Notes: generated from the sequence alone by a model not told the origin. A stretch of 64,000 nt of DNA from Pseudomonadota bacterium (GCA_023426275.1 JAFABC010000195.1:9132-73131), one strand, 5' to 3'. Positions 33,945-44,000 are shown, counted from the first letter of the stretch. Translations and numbers: made by a program.

Positions 33945-34402
33945 GTTCCCCCCTTGTCTCGTTGTTGCGCGGTCATGTCGCGCACACCATCGACCCGATT
34001 ACCGAGGCGGATAGTTTGCGGCAATACAACTGACCAGGCCGGTGTGCCTCGAAATCGTTCGCCTCTCTCCCACTGAATTGACAGTGCCCATATTTCGACA
34101 AAGAAGACAACTCTTTTTTGAGAACCTGTGGGGAGTACTCCTGTCATTATGACAACGAGTTGGGCCTTGTTTACCACATATAGAAAACAGACCGATAGCT
34201 GTCCAATGCGATTTTATTTTGGATTGATAATTTTTTGTTATACACGCTCCAAGCATGCCCGGCCATGCGGCTTTGGAGACCTGACCGGTCGCGAAGATGT
34301 TGTTCCGACGATATTTTGACGATGTCACGAGAGACATAACGCCAAGGCATAGAGAACAGATCGAGGGTTTCACTTCTCCCTCAAAAATGAGAGGCTCCTC
34401 AA
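33945..34402. other. Divergent promoter region with a regulator remnant
   Basis: 458 nt between the arylsulfatase and the fused transporter/synthase gene, AT-rich between 34080 and 34260. It should hold both promoters; I cannot assign the boxes safely. Near the right edge is a short stretch that resembles the beginning of a LysR gene (see 34333-34365). Confidence 0.5.
34333..34365 (+). pseudogene. Remnant of a LysR-type regulator start
   Basis: The 33 bases translate as DITPRHREQIE, against DITPRHIEQIE at 203-235 of the intact LysR gene in this window. 27 of 33 bases match. No HTH follows, so only the first dozen codons survive. The match could also be a chance echo. Confidence 0.3.
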
Positions 34403-36865
34403 ATGTCCCGTTTCTTCCATGCGCGATGGGCCATCTTGGCGTTTTTTTCAGGCGTGGCGGCGCTGCTCTACCAAACGTTGTGGATCAAGCAGTTGTCCCT
34501 GGTGGTCGGGGTGGACGTGTACGCGGTCGCCACCGGGGTCGCGGCCTTTTTTTGCGGTCTTGCCCTGGGCAACTTTTGGCTTGGCCGCCGTAGCGACCGG
34601 GTGGCCAGGCCGGCGCTGCTTTTCGCCGGATTGGAGGGAGGCATTGCCCTTCTGGGGCCGATCAGCACGCTCTGCCTTTCCCAGAGCGCTTCGCTTTTTG
34701 TCCGGTTGCAGGGGACGATAGGCGTTGCGGCCTGGGTGTTGCCGTTTCTGCTTGTCGGCGTGCCGGCGGTTTTCATGGGAGGAACCCTGCCTGCCCTGTT
34801 GCGGGCGACACAGCCCGGGGACAGTCGCCTGGGAAGGGCGTCGGGCCGTCTTTACGCCGCCAATACGGCCGGGGCCATCGGGGGTGTTCTGGCCGCCGTT
34901 TTTCTTTGCATACCCGCCTGGGGCATCCGCGGCACGAGTCTTGGCGCGGCGGCGTGCAATCTGTTCGTTGTCGCCCTGACGCTTTTTTGCATCAGACGGG
35001 GAAGCGCCGCGCCACGGCGGCGGCAACCCGCTACGGTCCCTCTTGCGCCCACGGGCCGCGTCGCCGTCGCGCTCTACGGCCTGGCCGGAGGCGTGGCGCT
35101 CGGATATGAAGTGGTCTGGTCCCAGGCCCTTGTCCAGTTTCTTTCCACCCGCGCCTATGCCTTCGCCGTCATGCTCGCCACGTACCTGCTTGGTATTGCC
35201 CTTGGCGCGGCACTGTATGGCCGGATCGCCGACCGGATCCGGGACCCGGCCCGGAGTTTCGGCCTGTTGATCGCCGCCGCCGGAATTTGCGCCCTTTTGC
35301 TTTTTGCCTTGCTCGGCGGCTGGCTGGGGCAATGGCAGGTGATCGTGACGCAACTGGCGTACAAGGTGACCGACAACCGGCTGGCCTTGATGTGCGCCCG
35401 TTTTGCCGCGGTATCACTGGTTTTGATCCTTCCCCCGACCCTTTTTCTGGGCGCGGCCTTTCCGGCCGCCATCCGGCTTATCGCCAGATCCGGGAGCATC
35501 GGCGCCGACTGCGGCATGGTGACCGCCTGGAACACGGCGGGCGGCGTCTTGGGGACGCTCGCCACGGGGTTCGTCCTCGTCCCCGCCCTTGGCCTCGTTC
35601 GGACGCTTTCCCTCCTGGCCCTGGCCTCGGTCATGATCGGAATCGCGGCCCTGGCCTCCCGCCGTGCGACAGTGCGAACCTACGCCCTGGCCGGGCTGCT
35701 GCTTGCGGCCGTGCTGGTCCCGGCCTTGCTCACGCCGGCCGACAAGCTCGGCAGCCTGCTGGCCGCGGCCAGGGGCGGGCGGCTGGTTTTTTATGATGAA
35801 TCCGCCGCGGGCACGGTTGCCGTCCTGGAGCAGAAAAGCGCCAGCCACACCTTCCGCCGCCTCTATATCCAGGGTGTTTCCAACTCGGGCGACACCATGC
35901 CGTCCCGGCGCTACATGTGGTTGCAAGGGTTGTTGCCGCTGCTCATCCATACCGGGACGCCCCGTTCCGCCCTGGTCATCGGCCTGGGCACCGGCATCAC
36001 GGCCGGGTCCCTGCTGGCCTACCCCTTGGAGCGCCGCGAATGCGCCGAGCTGGTGCCGGCGGCCGTCAAGGCGGCGTCCCTTTTCAGCGGCAATCTGGAT
36101 GCGCCTGCCGATCCACGGCTCGCCCTCCATATCGGCGATGGCCGGCAGTACCTGCTGGCGACGGATCAACGTTTCGACCTGATCACCCTGGAGCCGCCGC
36201 CGCCTTCGGCCAGGGGCGTCGTCAATCTGTATTCCACGGATTTTTACGAACTGGCCCGGGATCGGCTGGCGCCGGACGGCCTGCTGGCCCAGTGGTGGCC
36301 CATCGCGACGCAGAACATGGAGGATTCCCAATCCATGCTGCGCAGCATCCTGGACGTGTTTCCGTATGTCACGGTTTGGACCACCGACGTCTATGAAATG
36401 ATGGTCATCGGTTCCATGCGGCCCATGGTCCTGGACGCGGCGCGGATCACGGCGCGGTTCGCGCTTCCCGGTGTGCGACAGGCGCTGGCCGAGGTCGGCG
36501 TCTCCACCCCGTCCGCGCTGCTGGCCACGTACGTCATGGGCCGCGAGGAACTGGAGACATTCGTCGGCACGGCCCGACCGGTGACGGACAACCGCCCGCG
36601 CATCGAGTACGCGTCGTGGGTCCGGCCCCATGAAATCCGCCGCGTCCTGCCCCGATTGCTGGAATTGGCCGGAGCCCTGCCGCTGCAAAACGCCAGCCAG
36701 GACCTGCGTTTTGGTATTCGGGCGCAACAGCAGGAACTCTTCGACTTTTACCGCGCGACCCTGGCGGCGGACTCGGGTGACCGCGACCTGTGGCGGCGGC
36801 TGATAACGAGGGCCGTTTCCGGGGATCCCGACAACCCGTATTATCGCTGGTTTCTCGGCGGATAA
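34403..36865 (+). CDS. Fused MFS-like transporter / spermidine-synthase-like protein
   Basis: Protein of 820 residues. The N-terminal half is a membrane domain of about 10-12 helices (ILAFFSGVAALLYQTLWIKQ at the start). The C-terminal half is a spermidine-synthase-type Rossmann fold: SALVIGLGTGITAGSLL is the SAM-binding loop, followed by HIGDGRQYLL and LITLEPPPPSARGVVNLYSTDFYEL. The acidic residue that normally begins the catalytic DxPxP motif is Glu here (LEPPPP), so polyamine synthase activity is uncertain. Such fusions are widespread but their substrate is unknown. GAGAGG lies 8-9 nt before the start. Monocistronic as far as visible. Confidence 0.85.
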   Translation: MSRFFHARWAILAFFSGVAALLYQTLWIKQLSLVVGVDVYAVATGVAAFFCGLALGNFWLGRRSDRVARPALLFAGLEGGIALLGPISTLCLSQSASLFVRLQGTIGVAAWVLPFLLVGVPAVFMGGTLPALLRATQPGDSRLGRASGRLYAANTAGAIGGVLAAVFLCIPAWGIRGTSLGAAACNLFVVALTLFCIRRGSAAPRRRQPATVPLAPTGRVAVALYGLAGGVALGYEVVWSQALVQFLSTRAYAFAVMLATYLLGIALGAALYGRIADRIRDPARSFGLLIAAAGICALLLFALLGGWLGQWQVIVTQLAYKVTDNRLALMCARFAAVSLVLILPPTLFLGAAFPAAIRLIARSGSIGADCGMVTAWNTAGGVLGTLATGFVLVPALGLVRTLSLLALASVMIGIAALASRRATVRTYALAGLLLAAVLVPALLTPADKLGSLLAAARGGRLVFYDESAAGTVAVLEQKSASHTFRRLYIQGVSNSGDTMPSRRYMWLQGLLPLLIHTGTPRSALVIGLGTGITAGSLLAYPLERRECAELVPAAVKAASLFSGNLDAPADPRLALHIGDGRQYLLATDQRFDLITLEPPPPSARGVVNLYSTDFYELARDRLAPDGLLAQWWPIATQNMEDSQSMLRSILDVFPYVTVWTTDVYEMMVIGSMRPMVLDAARITARFALPGVRQALAEVGVSTPSALLATYVMGREELETFVGTARPVTDNRPRIEYASWVRPHEIRRVLPRLLELAGALPLQNASQDLRFGIRAQQQELFDFYRATLAADSGDRDLWRRLITRAVSGDPDNPYYRWFLGG

Positions 36866-37104
36866 GCCCGTCGCCGCAATGGCCAGGGCGCTTCACGCCG
36901 AGGGGGCTGCGTCGCGGACGCGTCCCATGTCAGAGGTTGTCGCCGGCGCGCACTTCGCACACACTCGTTCCGTGGTCGCAGGGGCGCGTTGGCATCGAAA
37001 ACGATGTCCTTTGACCAGGGAAAATAGGCCTGGGAACGTCCGAAGGATAACGCCGCTGCTGAAACGCGTTCCCAAAGGATTCGCCCCAACGAGAAGGAGC
37101 TCTT

Positions 37105-38151
37105 GTGGAACAACAGGAATTCATGAACCGTACGATGGAAGCCGCCCTCAGACTCACGATTGTTGCCGTCATCGTGGGGACTTGCTTCATGGTCATCAAG
37201 CCCTTCGCGCCGATCGTGCTTTGGGCGATCATCATCGCGGTGGCGTTGCGTCCGTTCCAGGATAAGCTCGCTATCGCCATAGGCGGCAAGAGAAAACTCG
37301 CGGCGGTCGTGCTCACTCTCGCCGGACTGGCCATCATCATTCTGCCGGCGGGACTCTTTGCCGAATCCTTGGTGGATGGAACAAAGGTCTTCATCGGCGT
37401 CATCCGCAAAAACGCGCTGGACCTTCCCTCGCCGCCGGTGTGGTTGTCTGGCGTCCCTGTCGTCGGTCAGTTCCTGGACGCGGAGTGGCAGCTGCTTTCC
37501 AAGGATCTGGTCCGGGCCTTTACGGCCTTCGCGCCCCAGATCAAGGGAGCCGCGGTCTGGATGATCTCGGCTTCCGCCGGACTTGGCTTCGAGGTGCTCA
37601 AATTCATCCTCTCAATGATCATTGCCGGTATCTTTCTGGCACATCCGGGTGGCGGGGCTGCACTTACCCACAAGTTGGTTACAAAATTCACGGGGGATCG
37701 GAGTCACGAATACGCAGCCATGGCCATCGGGACAATCCGCAGCGTGGCCATGGGCGTGGTCGGCGTCAGCATCATCCAGGCTATCCTGGCCGGAGTCGGC
37801 ATGGTGGTGGCAGGATTTCCCAATGCGGGGCTGTGGGCCTTGCTCATCTTGATCGCGGGTATCGTGCAACTCCCGGTTTTGCTTGTCCTCCTGGCCCTGG
37901 CGGGTTACGGGTTCACCATTTTTTCCACCTCAGGAGCGGTCGTCTTCCTTGTCTGGTGCATTCTCACCGGCTTGGTCGACAACGTGCTCAGGCCCATCTT
38001 CTTTGGTCGCGGCGTGGACATCCCCATGCTGGTCATCCTGCTGGGGGCCATTGGCGGCATGATGCTGTTCGGGCTCATCGGCCTTTTTCTTGGGGCAATC
38101 ATCCTTTCGCTTGGGTACAAGATCGTTATCACCTGGCTAGAGTCGTCATAA
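37105..38151 (+). CDS. AI-2E-family transporter (PerM-like permease)
   Basis: Inner-membrane protein of 348 residues with about eight hydrophobic segments. It begins with two N-terminal helices around FMVIKPFAPIVLWAIIIAVALRPFQDKL, the usual opening of the AI-2E/UPF0118 family, and ends with the conserved hydrophobic block around NVLRPIFFGRGVDIPMLVILLGAIGGM. GTG 37105 is the start, with AAGGAG 6 nt upstream. Members have been proposed to export autoinducer 2, sodium or other small solutes, so the substrate stays open. Last gene of typical host composition before the AT-richer island. Confidence 0.9.
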   Translation: MEQQEFMNRTMEAALRLTIVAVIVGTCFMVIKPFAPIVLWAIIIAVALRPFQDKLAIAIGGKRKLAAVVLTLAGLAIIILPAGLFAESLVDGTKVFIGVIRKNALDLPSPPVWLSGVPVVGQFLDAEWQLLSKDLVRAFTAFAPQIKGAAVWMISASAGLGFEVLKFILSMIIAGIFLAHPGGGAALTHKLVTKFTGDRSHEYAAMAIGTIRSVAMGVVGVSIIQAILAGVGMVVAGFPNAGLWALLILIAGIVQLPVLLVLLALAGYGFTIFSTSGAVVFLVWCILTGLVDNVLRPIFFGRGVDIPMLVILLGAIGGMMLFGLIGLFLGAIILSLGYKIVITWLESS

Positions 38152-38527
38152 CAACAAGCAATGCCGCCCGTCCCGAAAGGAGGGCTGGCGCAAAGCCAAA
38201 GATTGCTGATGGGCAGACCTCGGGACTGCCCAAGATTTTGCCACAAGCTTATTTTGAGATGGTCCTGGTAGGTTGGACAGGTTGGCGGCCGGGGGAGAGG
38301 ACGGGGCGGGTCCAGAGAGACCACTGAGGCCGGGTAGAAGGTGGCCCCTAAGCCTAACTTGGCTTGTTGCTGCGGCTTTTCCTGCATCTGGGTCCGTCTT
38401 CGACGCCGACGGCGAGCGCCACGGGGCAGCGGTTTTTACCTAGGCCAGATTTTTCAGCGGAGGCTGCAGCTGAAATGTCCGAATGTCCCAGACTACAGAT
38501 CAACATGGGTGCGAGGTGACCTTCTGT
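38152..38527. other. Intergenic region at the host/island transition
   Basis: 376 nt with no supported gene, between the AI-2E permease and an oppositely oriented hypothetical gene of lower GC content. I see no terminator with a clear T-run and no repeat tying it to the island. Confidence 0.5.
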
Positions 38528-39256
38528 TCACTTGTCAAGGCCAATAAACGGAAGCCTCTCGCCTTTATTACGCCAGTAATCGAAACTCCAGAATGCCAAT
38601 GCTGCTTCTTTATATTTGGTGAAATGCTTTTTTTGAGGGTAAATCTCTGCCCTTAAAAGCGCGTGTTCTCCGCCAATAACCGGTGCATCGTCCGAGTCAC
38701 GGCATGGGATCAAGATGTCTGCTCGTGTTTCAGCTAACTCTTTATAGCTGACACCATGGCCATGCTTTACCGTATTTGCAACAAGCCTTAGCTCGTTCAG
38801 ATCTGAGTAAAAAGGGAGATCCTCAAAATTTGTCGAATACGCCTTAAACACTTCTACTATTTGACTCCATTTTTGTGGAAGTTTTCTGTCTTCTATAACC
38901 CAATCGTGGAGCAACTCTTTTTTTAGATATAGCACTACTTTCTTTTCCCATAGATGATATAGGCCAACAATGGCTACTCCAGCCATGTACCCGTTGACTT
39001 CTGCAATCTGCAAGCATTGAGAAATAACCCATTCGTGGCCAGACTCATAGAAATAATCTGCATTATCTCGCTCTGGGGCAAAGGTGTGGCAACCCATTTT
39101 CTCAAAACCCTGAATGGCTTTACCTTCTTCGTCATCCCAAGAACTTATACAAGCGAACAGCCGTTCTTCAATCCATCGACTGTACGACAGGATGTCATTC
39201 TGCATAGCGCTGCATACAAAATAGTCCATGTACAAAATTGGAGTTTGTGAGGCCAT
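38528..39256 (-). CDS. Hypothetical protein, possible HEPN-like C-terminus
   Basis: Protein of 242 residues that I do not recognise. It is acidic, without signal peptide or membrane helices. The region NELRLVANTVKHGHGVSYKEL resembles the R-x4-6-H helix seen in some HEPN-like or abortive-infection proteins, but the match is weak. ATG 39256 is preferred over a GTG 9 nt upstream because GAGAGG then sits at good spacing. Base composition is AT-richer than the genes to its left, consistent with foreign origin. It stands alone just outside the tmRNA-fragment junction. Confidence 0.6.
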   Translation of the reverse strand: MASQTPILYMDYFVCSAMQNDILSYSRWIEERLFACISSWDDEEGKAIQGFEKMGCHTFAPERDNADYFYESGHEWVISQCLQIAEVNGYMAGVAIVGLYHLWEKKVVLYLKKELLHDWVIEDRKLPQKWSQIVEVFKAYSTNFEDLPFYSDLNELRLVANTVKHGHGVSYKELAETRADILIPCRDSDDAPVIGGEHALLRAEIYPQKKHFTKYKEAALAFWSFDYWRNKGERLPFIGLDK

Positions 39257-39715
39257 TGCGATCACCTCTCAAGTTAGTTGGCATTTATAGTCTTCGATTT
39301 TTTCGAGGATGCGTCCGATATGTCCACTTGTCCAGGCCAGAGTAGTGGCAGAGGTGAGACAGAGGGAGTCGACTTGAGAGGCCCTAGAGACCAAATTAAC
39401 TCGGATTAGTTCCCGGCGCGATAGAACTCAACTGGCCCCGGTAAAATCCCAGCCCCTGTGCCTTCATAGGCCAGTTGCTGCGGCATATTCTCGGGCAGGG
39501 TCAGCCAAAGTCACCGCCAGCAGGAAACGGGGCCAGAAAATTTTCAGGGAATGCACCCTAAAAGTCCAAATGTCCAAAATGGGGGGGGCGACTTCTTAAA
39601 AAAAATTCAAGCGACCGTGGAATGGTTTCTTGGTCTGACAGGTTGGCTGGCAAATGGTTCTGCCCTGGTACATACCCGCCAAAGCCTAGTGTTGGCGCGC
39701 GTTGGCGCTTAGGCA
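39257..39715. other. Non-coding region left of the tmRNA junction
   Basis: 459 nt without a supported gene. Between about 39635 and 39712 there are several TTGGC/GCCAA repeats of the same kind as inside the 178-bp repeats to the right. They could be binding sites of an integrase arm domain. Confidence 0.45.
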
Positions 39716-39751
39716 AAGAAAAAGGGGTCACCGATTTCTCGGTAACCCCTT
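39716..39751 (-). terminator. Rho-independent terminator following the tmRNA 3' fragment
   Basis: Stem arms AAGGGGTCACCGA (39722-39734) and TCGGTAACCCCTT (39739-39751), one mismatch, loop of four bases, followed on the minus strand by CCCCTTTTTCTTT. It lies 12 nt after the CCA end of the fragment, as expected for a stable-RNA gene. Confidence 0.85.
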
Positions 39752-39762
39752 GGCATTCTTCT

Positions 39763-39800
39763 TGGTGGAGCTGGAGGGAATCGAACCCACGACCTCTTGA
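39763..39800 (-). ncRNA. ssrA: 3' fragment of tmRNA gene (ssrA), probable att site
   Basis: Read on the minus strand, the sequence ends in CCAGCTCCACCA, the invariant tmRNA acceptor end, preceded by a T-arm with GGGTTCGATTCCC. The 5' part of the gene is missing: sequence to the right becomes a repeat and then an antitoxin gene. The T-stem is mismatched (GTGGG against CCCTC), as if two related sites had been joined inside the T-loop. A tRNA 3' end is the alternative, but the acceptor sequence favours tmRNA. Confidence 0.7.
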
Positions 39801-39975
39801 ATGCCATGCCGCCAGCAGAACATAACATATTGAAATTTATAATATTTTTAGAGAAAATTTCGGGGAACCACAGAGCTTTTGTTGGCTCCAGCCAACAGTC
39901 ACCATTCGGCCTGTAGCGCATCAGCCAACATACCGCCAACAGTCTGCCAAAGCGTCTGTGGCTCGCCTGCCAACG
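39798..39975. repeat. 178-bp direct repeat, copy A
   Basis: Aligns without gaps to 45323-45500 with about nine mismatches (about 95% identical). Both copies begin at TGAATGCC and end at TGCCAACG. They contain several GCCAAC/GTTGGC hexamers, suggestive of integrase arm-binding sites. Copy A adjoins the tmRNA fragment. Confidence 0.9.
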
Positions 39976-39976
39976 G

Positions 39977-40312
39977 TCATGTGGCATGACAGCCAACGCA
40001 GCTATCAAGGTGGCGGGCATAGAACACAACGCCAACACGTTCAATGTGATCGCGTAACTGGACGTGGCTCAGCTGGCTGAACACTGAGAGGTCAATACTA
40101 TAGGGTAGATCAAGTTCATCAAGTTCATCGAGAATCCGGTTCTTTTGCTTCAGGGAAATTTCGTTGCCGTAAAGAGTCAAATCTATATCCGAACCCGGCT
40201 TGTATGTCCCCTTGGCGCGTGAACCATAAAGCACCGCCTTCTCAACCTCGGGGTGCTTTGCAAAAACCGAGTTGATTCTGTCTATTGTTTGCGCGCTGAG
40301 CCCGAACTGCAT
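39977..40312 (-). CDS. mntA: MNT-domain antitoxin (MntA-like nucleotidyltransferase)
   Basis: Protein of 111 residues with the minimal nucleotidyltransferase motif GSRAKGTYKPGSDID (residues 30-44; catalytic Asp42 and Asp44). Proteins of this family act as antitoxins by adding AMP groups to the HepT toxin near its RX4HXY motif. The start ATG overlaps the toxin stop (TGATG), so the pair is translationally coupled with the toxin first. The gene ends 2 nt from the 178-bp repeat, so the pair sits at the edge of the bracketed cassette. Confidence 0.88.
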   Translation of the reverse strand: MQFGLSAQTIDRINSVFAKHPEVEKAVLYGSRAKGTYKPGSDIDLTLYGNEISLKQKNRILDELDELDLPYSIDLSVFSQLSHVQLRDHIERVGVVFYARHLDSCVGCHAT

Positions 40313-40737
40313 CACTCATTTCCAGACTGTTCGTAGAGCATGCTGAATTTTTTTGACATATTCAGGAAAGCAGGATGATGTTCATTCAGGATTCTCTTGA
40401 TGATGTCTTGGGCTGTTCCCTGATCGTAGGTGTGCGAGGAAAGATTTCTGTCCCGAATCATCGTCATCCATGTTTCGCCATCGTCAATCAGTCCATTTTT
40501 GAATGCCGCGCGTACAGCCCCGCGTGAACCAACGATATTACTAATACCTTGGTACTCAAGATAATCCTTCAAGACATTCCAGGCGAGTTCATGCGTAAAC
40601 TCGAATGACTGGATCACTCCTTGCTCTTCCAGCATCGAGAGTGACCGTTTTTGGGCCAGTTCTACGGCGTCGGAAAGTGTCTGGAGCGCCTTTACATAGT
40701 TTTCAAACCGCTGTTTCCAGCGAATATCTTCCGGCAT
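40312..40737 (-). CDS. hepT: HEPN-domain toxin (HepT-like, HI0074 family)
   Basis: Protein of 141 residues, all-helical. It carries the canonical RX4HXY RNase motif: Arg97, His102, Tyr104 in RDRNLSSHTY. It opens with the family's RFENYVKALQTLSDAVEL. HepT toxins are RNases, reported to act on mRNA or tRNA, neutralised by the MNT partner encoded immediately downstream. The pair commonly stabilises mobile islands or acts in phage defence. Start ATG 40737 is preceded by GAGAGA at reasonable spacing. Confidence 0.88.
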   Translation of the reverse strand: MPEDIRWKQRFENYVKALQTLSDAVELAQKRSLSMLEEQGVIQSFEFTHELAWNVLKDYLEYQGISNIVGSRGAVRAAFKNGLIDDGETWMTMIRDRNLSSHTYDQGTAQDIIKRILNEHHPAFLNMSKKFSMLYEQSGNE

Positions 40738-41035
40738 CCCTTATCTCTCTGGTCTCAATGAAAATTACGCACAGGGGTTTGACACATCGGCACATTCCAC
40801 AAATGAACGGGCAGAATCGCTCTCTGAATATTCCTCGGCGACCGAGGCCACGCGACCTGAGATGGAGGAAATGGTGCCCTACACCTACCTCCCGGATATC
40901 CTGTCGATCCACCGTTTACAAGGGCCTGTGATCGAAGCGTGCAAAACCTTCCAAGGTGCCACTTCTTCAAGCGGGTTGCGAGAGTCAATGCATCCTGCTA
41001 CCCCTGCCGCCAAATGCCGTGCAGGGTCAAGGCTT
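40738..41035. other. Divergent intergenic region between HepT and SNF2 genes
   Basis: About 300 nt with the presumed promoters of both divergent units. The SNF2 frame stays open back to 40862, but this stretch reads as non-family sequence. No promoter boxes can be placed safely. Confidence 0.45.
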
Positions 41036-44000
41036 ATGATTATCCTTCATGCCGCCCAATCCGATGTCGGGTTGCTCCTCTGGGGGGAAGCTCCCTTTGC
41101 TGCCTCCGCCAGCCCCAGCCCTCCGAAGGGGAAAAAATATGCTTCACGTCCGTCGCCCTGTGCCGTCCGCGCAGAAGTACTTGATGCGCTGCTGAAAAAA
41201 CGATTCCCCTTAGCCAAGGCTGCAGCATTGCCAATTGATGCCGCAGCATGGCTGCCCTCCAATGGGAATGCCCCCCTTCCTTCGAGCCATCTTCTGGGTG
41301 ATACGCAAGCGCCCGCATCGGGAGCGACCTTGGCCCCGTGGCTGGTCCCTGCGTTGCTCCTGGAGGGTGAGGCACTCTTGGCCATTCTTTCCGTCTGTTG
41401 GCAGAAAAGGACACTCACCAGCGGCGTCGTCGTGGGTGACGATCTCGCCTACTGGGCGGGGATGCTTCGATTCGCGGGAGCGCTTGTTGCCAAGAAGCAA
41501 TTTCTTCCTGGCATTCGGACCGTCGGCGGCGAACTGCATGCCGTGTGGGAGCCTGCGTTGGACGCCGGGGACCAAGGGCGCTTGGTGACGTTCGCGAGGC
41601 GGATGCCGCCTTCGGCTCGCGCCCTGGCCGATCCCAGCCAAAAACAATCGCCAGCGATACAGGAGCAGCAAGTTCTGCGGTCATTCCTCGTCGAGGCGGT
41701 TGATGCCCTGGTTCGATCAGCCATCGTGGCGGAAAGGAAATCCGGCCGACGCTCACGGCAATCGCTTGCACCGGAAAGCGTCCATGATGCCTGGATGGCC
41801 GCATTACGTGCGCCAGAAGGACTGATCGAATGGGCAAAAAAGGACGTCTCCGCGCTCCACAAGGACATCATGCGCTGGAAGCGGCCCGTCACTGTGACGG
41901 CAGCGTCTCCGGTCCGCTTGTGTTTCAGGCTGGAAGAACCAGGCGAGGAGGCTCCGCCAGGGAAAGAGACATGGAACGTGTCGTATTTATTGCAGCCGCA
42001 TAGCGACCGCAGTTTACTGGTTCCCTTGACTGAACTCTGGAAGACAAAAGCAGCAAATCGTGAAGCACTTAAGCCCCTTGGCCCCAATCTCAAGGAATAC
42101 GTGCTGCTGTCCCTGGGACAAGCGTCCGTCCTCTCCGCGCCTATTGCCGCCAGCCTGAAGGGACCGGCCCCAACCGGCTTTCCCTGCGACACCAAGGCTG
42201 CCCACGAGTTCCTGACGTTGACAGCCCCCGCGCTCGAACAAGCCGGTTTCGGCGTCATGCTCCCGGCCTGGTGGACCCGCACAGGGACGAAACTGCGCCC
42301 TGCCGTACGGGCGCATGTGGAGAGTCCCCAATTTGCAACGTCAGGCGGCTTGTCCCTGGACGCCATCGCGGATTTTCAGTGGGAAGTCTCGCTCGGGGAT
42401 GCCCGCATGAGTCTTAAGGAACTCACGGCCCTGGCCAAACTCAAGGCTCCATTGGTCCAGGTTCGGGGGCAATGGGTCGAGGTCAATGCCGAAGCGATCG
42501 CTTCCGCCGTGGCCTATTGGAAGAAAAAGGCGAACGAAACGGCTTCGGTGCGCGAGATCATCCACATGGCGCTTGGAGGGCAGGAAACGCATCATGGATT
42601 TGCTTTTGACGGCATCGAGGCCACCGGTTGGATCAAAGACCTCCTGGAACAGCTTGAAGGATGGGCGAATTTTCAGGAACTTTCCCCTCCGGAGGCACTT
42701 GCCGCCACGCTGCGCCCCTATCAGCTTCGCGGCTTCTCCTGGCTGTCGTTTTTACGGCAATGGGGTCTTGGAGCCTGCCTGGCAGACGACATGGGACTCG
42801 GCAAAACCATGCAGACCTTGGCCCTGCTCCTTTCGCTTCGGGAGGGCGGGGAGAAGAAGCCCAGTCTGTTGATCTGCCCGACTTCCGTGGTCAACAACTG
42901 GGTCCAGGAAGCTGCCCGATTCGCTCCCGGGTTAACAGTCATGGTGCATCATGGCCTGGGGCGGGAAAAGGATACTGCTTTTGAAAAAACAGCCTCCGAG
43001 CATGCCCTCGTCATTTCGAGCTATGGGCTTTTGCAGCGTGATGTCTCCGTTCTCCAAAAAATCGCCTGGGGCGGGGTGATTCTGGACGAGGCACAAAACA
43101 TCAAGAATCCTGAGACGAAGCAAGCCAAGGCGGCCCGGGCCATCCTGGCTGATTTTCGAATCGCCCTGACCGGCACGCCTGTCGAGAACAATGTCGGCGA
43201 TCTGTGGTCGATCATGGAGTTTCTCAACCCGGGATTTCTAGGAACGCAGGCGGAGTTTCGCCGGCGATTTTTCGTACCTATCCAGACCGGTCGCGACCCC
43301 GAGGCCCCGGAAAAGCTCAAGCGTTTGACCGGCCCCTTCATCCTGCGTCGCGTCAAGACAGACAAGACCGTCATCGCCGACCTGCCCGACAAGGTGGAGC
43401 GCAAGGAACGCTGCCATCTGACGAAGGAACAGGCCTCCCTGTACGCCGCCGTACTCAAGGATTTGGAAAAGACCCTGGCCGAGGCCAAAGGCATAAAGCG
43501 GAAGGGGATCATCCTGGCCACCCTGTCCAAGCTCAAGCAGGTGTGCAACCACCCGGCCCAATTTCTCGGCGACAATTCAGCCATTCCCGGTCGCTCCGGC
43601 AAGTTGTCCCGCTTGACGGAAATGCTCGAGGAAGTGGTCGAAGCCGGCGACAGGGCACTGGTCTTTACCCAGTTCAAAGAGATGGGGGACCTCCTCAAAA
43701 CCCACCTCCAGGAAACGTTCGGTCAGGAACTGCTCTTCCTGCACGGCGGCGTGACGAAAAATCTTCGAGACAAGATGGTCGATCGTTTCCAATCGTCCGC
43801 CGGGGCACCGCCGATATTTATCCTGTCGCTAAAGGCTGGCGGGACGGGGCTCAACCTGACCAATGCCAACTACGTCTTCCACTATGACCGCTGGTGGAAT
43901 CCGGCAGTGGAAAATCAGGCCACGGACCGGGCCTTTCGCATCGGTCAGCACAAAAATGTCCTGGTGCACAAATTCCTGTGCGTCGGAACCTTGGAAGACA

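Noticed and set aside
39757..39840. Complete tRNA gene at the tmRNA fragment
   Set aside because: No acceptor 5' strand, D-arm or anticodon arm can be folded to the right of the T-arm.
40862..41035. N-terminal extension of the SNF2 helicase
   Set aside because: The encoded residues do not look like the family. MIILHAAQ at 41036 with AAGG upstream is the better start.
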